Shown piece by piece: positions 11,682 through 13,511 of a stretch of DNA of 13,511 bases. The notes beneath the pieces were generated by a model. That model had not been told where the DNA came from, did no database searches, and was given only the letters and a program-made list of their open reading frames with translations. The DNA comes from Desulfobulbaceae bacterium UBA2213 (GTDB taxonomy: Bacteria; Desulfobacterota; Desulfobulbia; Desulfobulbales; Desulfocapsaceae), in contig DCUN01000210.1 of the NCBI GenBank assembly GCA_002327225.1, forward strand, positions 426-13,936. Direction: 5' to 3'. How positions within the stretch are numbered: position 1 is the first letter of the stretch; each line of letters starts with the position of its first letter. The position numbers were made by a program, and so were the translations under genes.

Positions 11682-13511
11682 ATGCAACTCTTTCGTCAAA
11701 AAATCCTGAATGGTCTCTTCAGTCGTATCGTGAGTGACGACGACAAATGTACCGATACGGAAGTGGCCAGGAAGATACTGCTCATGTTCGGTATCAGCAG
11801 TGTTGGTATTGTGATGCTGCTTTCCCTTGGAACCATCAGCTGGTACCGTGGGGAATTCTTTCTGGCAGTGCTTGATTGTACTGTCGCCTTGATTCTGGTT
11901 GTACTGCTGTTCTTTGTAAGGCGCAGGCGGAGGTATTTCTTCTGTTGTTGTACCGCCCTTTTCGTGATGACCTTGTTGTACTGGTATCTTTTTATGTCAG
12001 GGGCTGGAGGTGGCTATGGCTTCCTCTGGCTTTACACCTATCCACTTTTTGTTTTTTTTCTTCTTGGGGCGCGCCATGGTATCGTGGCGATCACCCTTTT
12101 TTTTCTTCCTTGTCTGGGTTTCCTTTTTTTTGACCTCTTCTCACATACCAGCAATCTCTATGTTCAGGATTTTGCCATTCGTTTTATCCCGTCATTTTTA
12201 ACAGTATCACTCTTTGCTCTCATGTTTGAAAAAAACAGGGCACAAACGAACAATTTTTTGAGAGACGCGCAGGACGTTTTGGAACAGCGGGTCGAGGAAC
12301 GTACAGCAGAATTACAGCAGGAAATTGATGCCCGGAAAAAAAATGAAGAGAAATTACGACACAGCGAACAGTGCTATCGGACACTCTTTGACAGTAACGG
12401 TGACGGCCTTTCCATTGTCAGTGCAGATGGTCGTTTCCTCGAGGTCAACGAAGAGCTCTGTCATCGGTTAGGATATAGTCGGGACGAATTGTTGCAGATG
12501 AGGGCGCAGGATGTATTCAGCCCGAGCTCAACGAATCAGGTCTTTTATTCTCTTCAAAAAGTATTTGCAGAAGGGGATGGGGCTTGTGTCTTTGAAAGGG
12601 AGCATCTCTGTCGAGATGGAAAAGTCGTTCCTGTAGAGCTGAGAACGAGAAAAATTCTTTTCAACAACGAAAAGGCTGTTTTGACCTCTTCCCGTGATAT
12701 CAGTGAGAGGAAAAAAACGGAGGCCGAAAGAAAGAGACTGGAAGAACAACTGCACAGGTCACAAAAAATGGAGGCCGTTGGTCTGATGGCTGGTGGAGTA
12801 GCTCACGACCTGAACAATATCCTCACCGGGGTGGTGACCTATCCCGATCTCCTGCTGCTGCAATTACCCGAAGGTCATGCCCTCTGTGAGCCTCTTAAGA
12901 TTATTAAAGAGTCGGGCGGGCGGGCGGCGGCAGTGGTCGCCGATCTTCTGACCGTGGCCAAGGGGGTGAGCAGTCAGAAAGAGACTGCAAACGTAAATCT
13001 CATACTAGATGAGTATCTTCAATCTCCAGAGCATCAGGCACTTCTCTCCCGTTATTCCGAGGTGAAATCCGTCGCCGACTTGTCCCCTGATCTGATGAAT
13101 ATCACATGTTCTGTTGTTCATATTAAAAAGTGTTTGATGAATTTGGTTTTTAATGGTGTCGAGGCTATTTCCGGGCCGGGAAAGGTCCTGATCTCAACTC
13201 GTAATCAAAGAGTGGCTGCTGAAGATGCAGAGCGTCTGCATCTGGCACCAGGGAAATATGTGGTGGTAGTGGTCAGTGACACAGGGACAGGGATCAGTGA
13301 TGTTGACAGGCAGCAGATTTTTGAACCCTTTTATACCAAGAAGAAACTGGGTCGCAGTGGTACCGGTCTGGGACTGGCTATCGTCTGGAACACAATGAAG
13401 GATCATAATGGAGCCGTCACTGTTGAGAGCAGCAGTGATGGCTCCACGTTTTCCCTTTATTTTCCAGTGAGTGCAGGGCAGATCAGTGCAAGAGAATCAG
13501 GTGTTGACCAG
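11682..13511 (+). CDS. Membrane PAS-domain sensor histidine kinase, cut by the window edge
   Basis: An open frame of 610 codons that reaches the right edge without a stop, so the 3' end is missing. Six predicted membrane helices lie in residues about 32-180, containing GGYGFLWLYTYPLFVFFLLG, a pattern seen in membrane sensors of this group but without a name I can assign. A coiled coil (about 183-225, with EQRVEERTAEL) leads to a PAS domain (about 228-345, FDSNGDGLSIVSADGRFLEVN). The kinase core has H375 (GGVAHDLNNIL), N-box N491 (FNGVEA), G1 D533 (DTGTGI), FEPFYTKK and lid G560 (GTGLGLAI), all intact. The start ATG follows AAGGAG by 5 bases. Kinases with this HDLNNILTG core often carry a C-terminal receiver, so a hybrid kinase is likely, but that part is outside the window. 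Confidence 0.9.
   Translation, partial: MQLFRQKILNGLFSRIVSDDDKCTDTEVARKILLMFGISSVGIVMLLSLGTISWYRGEFFLAVLDCTVALILVVLLFFVRRRRRYFFCCCTALFVMTLLYWYLFMSGAGGGYGFLWLYTYPLFVFFLLGARHGIVAITLFFLPCLGFLFFDLFSHTSNLYVQDFAIRFIPSFLTVSLFALMFEKNRAQTNNFLRDAQDVLEQRVEERTAELQQEIDARKKNEEKLRHSEQCYRTLFDSNGDGLSIVSADGRFLEVNEELCHRLGYSRDELLQMRAQDVFSPSSTNQVFYSLQKVFAEGDGACVFEREHLCRDGKVVPVELRTRKILFNNEKAVLTSSRDISERKKTEAERKRLEEQLHRSQKMEAVGLMAGGVAHDLNNILTGVVTYPDLLLLQLPEGHALCEPLKIIKESGGRAAAVVADLLTVAKGVSSQKETANVNLILDEYLQSPEHQALLSRYSEVKSVADLSPDLMNITCSVVHIKKCLMNLVFNGVEAISGPGKVLISTRNQRVAAEDAERLHLAPGKYVVVVVSDTGTGISDVDRQQIFEPFYTKKKLGRSGTGLGLAIVWNTMKDHNGAVTVESSSDGSTFSLYFPVSAGQISARESGVDQ

Overview
The window looks like chromosome from a sulfate-reducing or related member of Desulfobacterota (Desulfobulbales-like). 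This is inferred from the large number of two-component genes, a SulP anion transporter, a phasin-like protein, a cytidylate-kinase-like protein fused to a receiver, and moderate GC. It is not proven by any marker gene. No rRNA, tRNA, CRISPR array, transposase or phage gene was seen.

Left part (about 177-7258) is one block of six genes, all on the minus strand. In transcription order they are: a SulP-family anion transporter with a STAS domain (7258 to 5108); a three-part protein with a cytidylate-kinase-like domain, a BON-like segment and a receiver (5084 to 3852, 23 bases after the transporter); a membrane histidine kinase with a periplasmic sensor region (3730 to 2000); a stand-alone receiver 6 bases behind it (1993 to 1634); a small soluble protein with an intact histidine-kinase dimerisation helix but a decayed ATPase part (1411 to 746); and a second stand-alone receiver (605 to 177). 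The three receivers share an unusual N-terminal signature and none has a DNA-binding or enzymatic output domain. I infer a branched phosphorelay that senses something outside the cytoplasmic membrane and acts by protein-protein contact, possibly on the transporter. Three non-coding gaps in and after the block carry conspicuous inverted repeats.

Middle (7259-7843) is a long divergent intergenic region with a 7-bp-arm palindrome close to the transporter start and a good sigma70-like promoter facing right.

Right part (7844-13511) is on the plus strand: a 794-residue protein with HEAT-like repeats, a cNMP-binding-fold domain and a C-terminal PilZ (c-di-GMP) domain; a tRNA-dihydrouridine synthase overlapping it by 4 bases; a phasin-like coiled-coil protein; and a membrane PAS histidine kinase that runs off the right edge and may be a hybrid kinase. 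Overall the window is dominated by signal transduction: three kinase-like proteins, three receiver domains and one second-messenger receptor.
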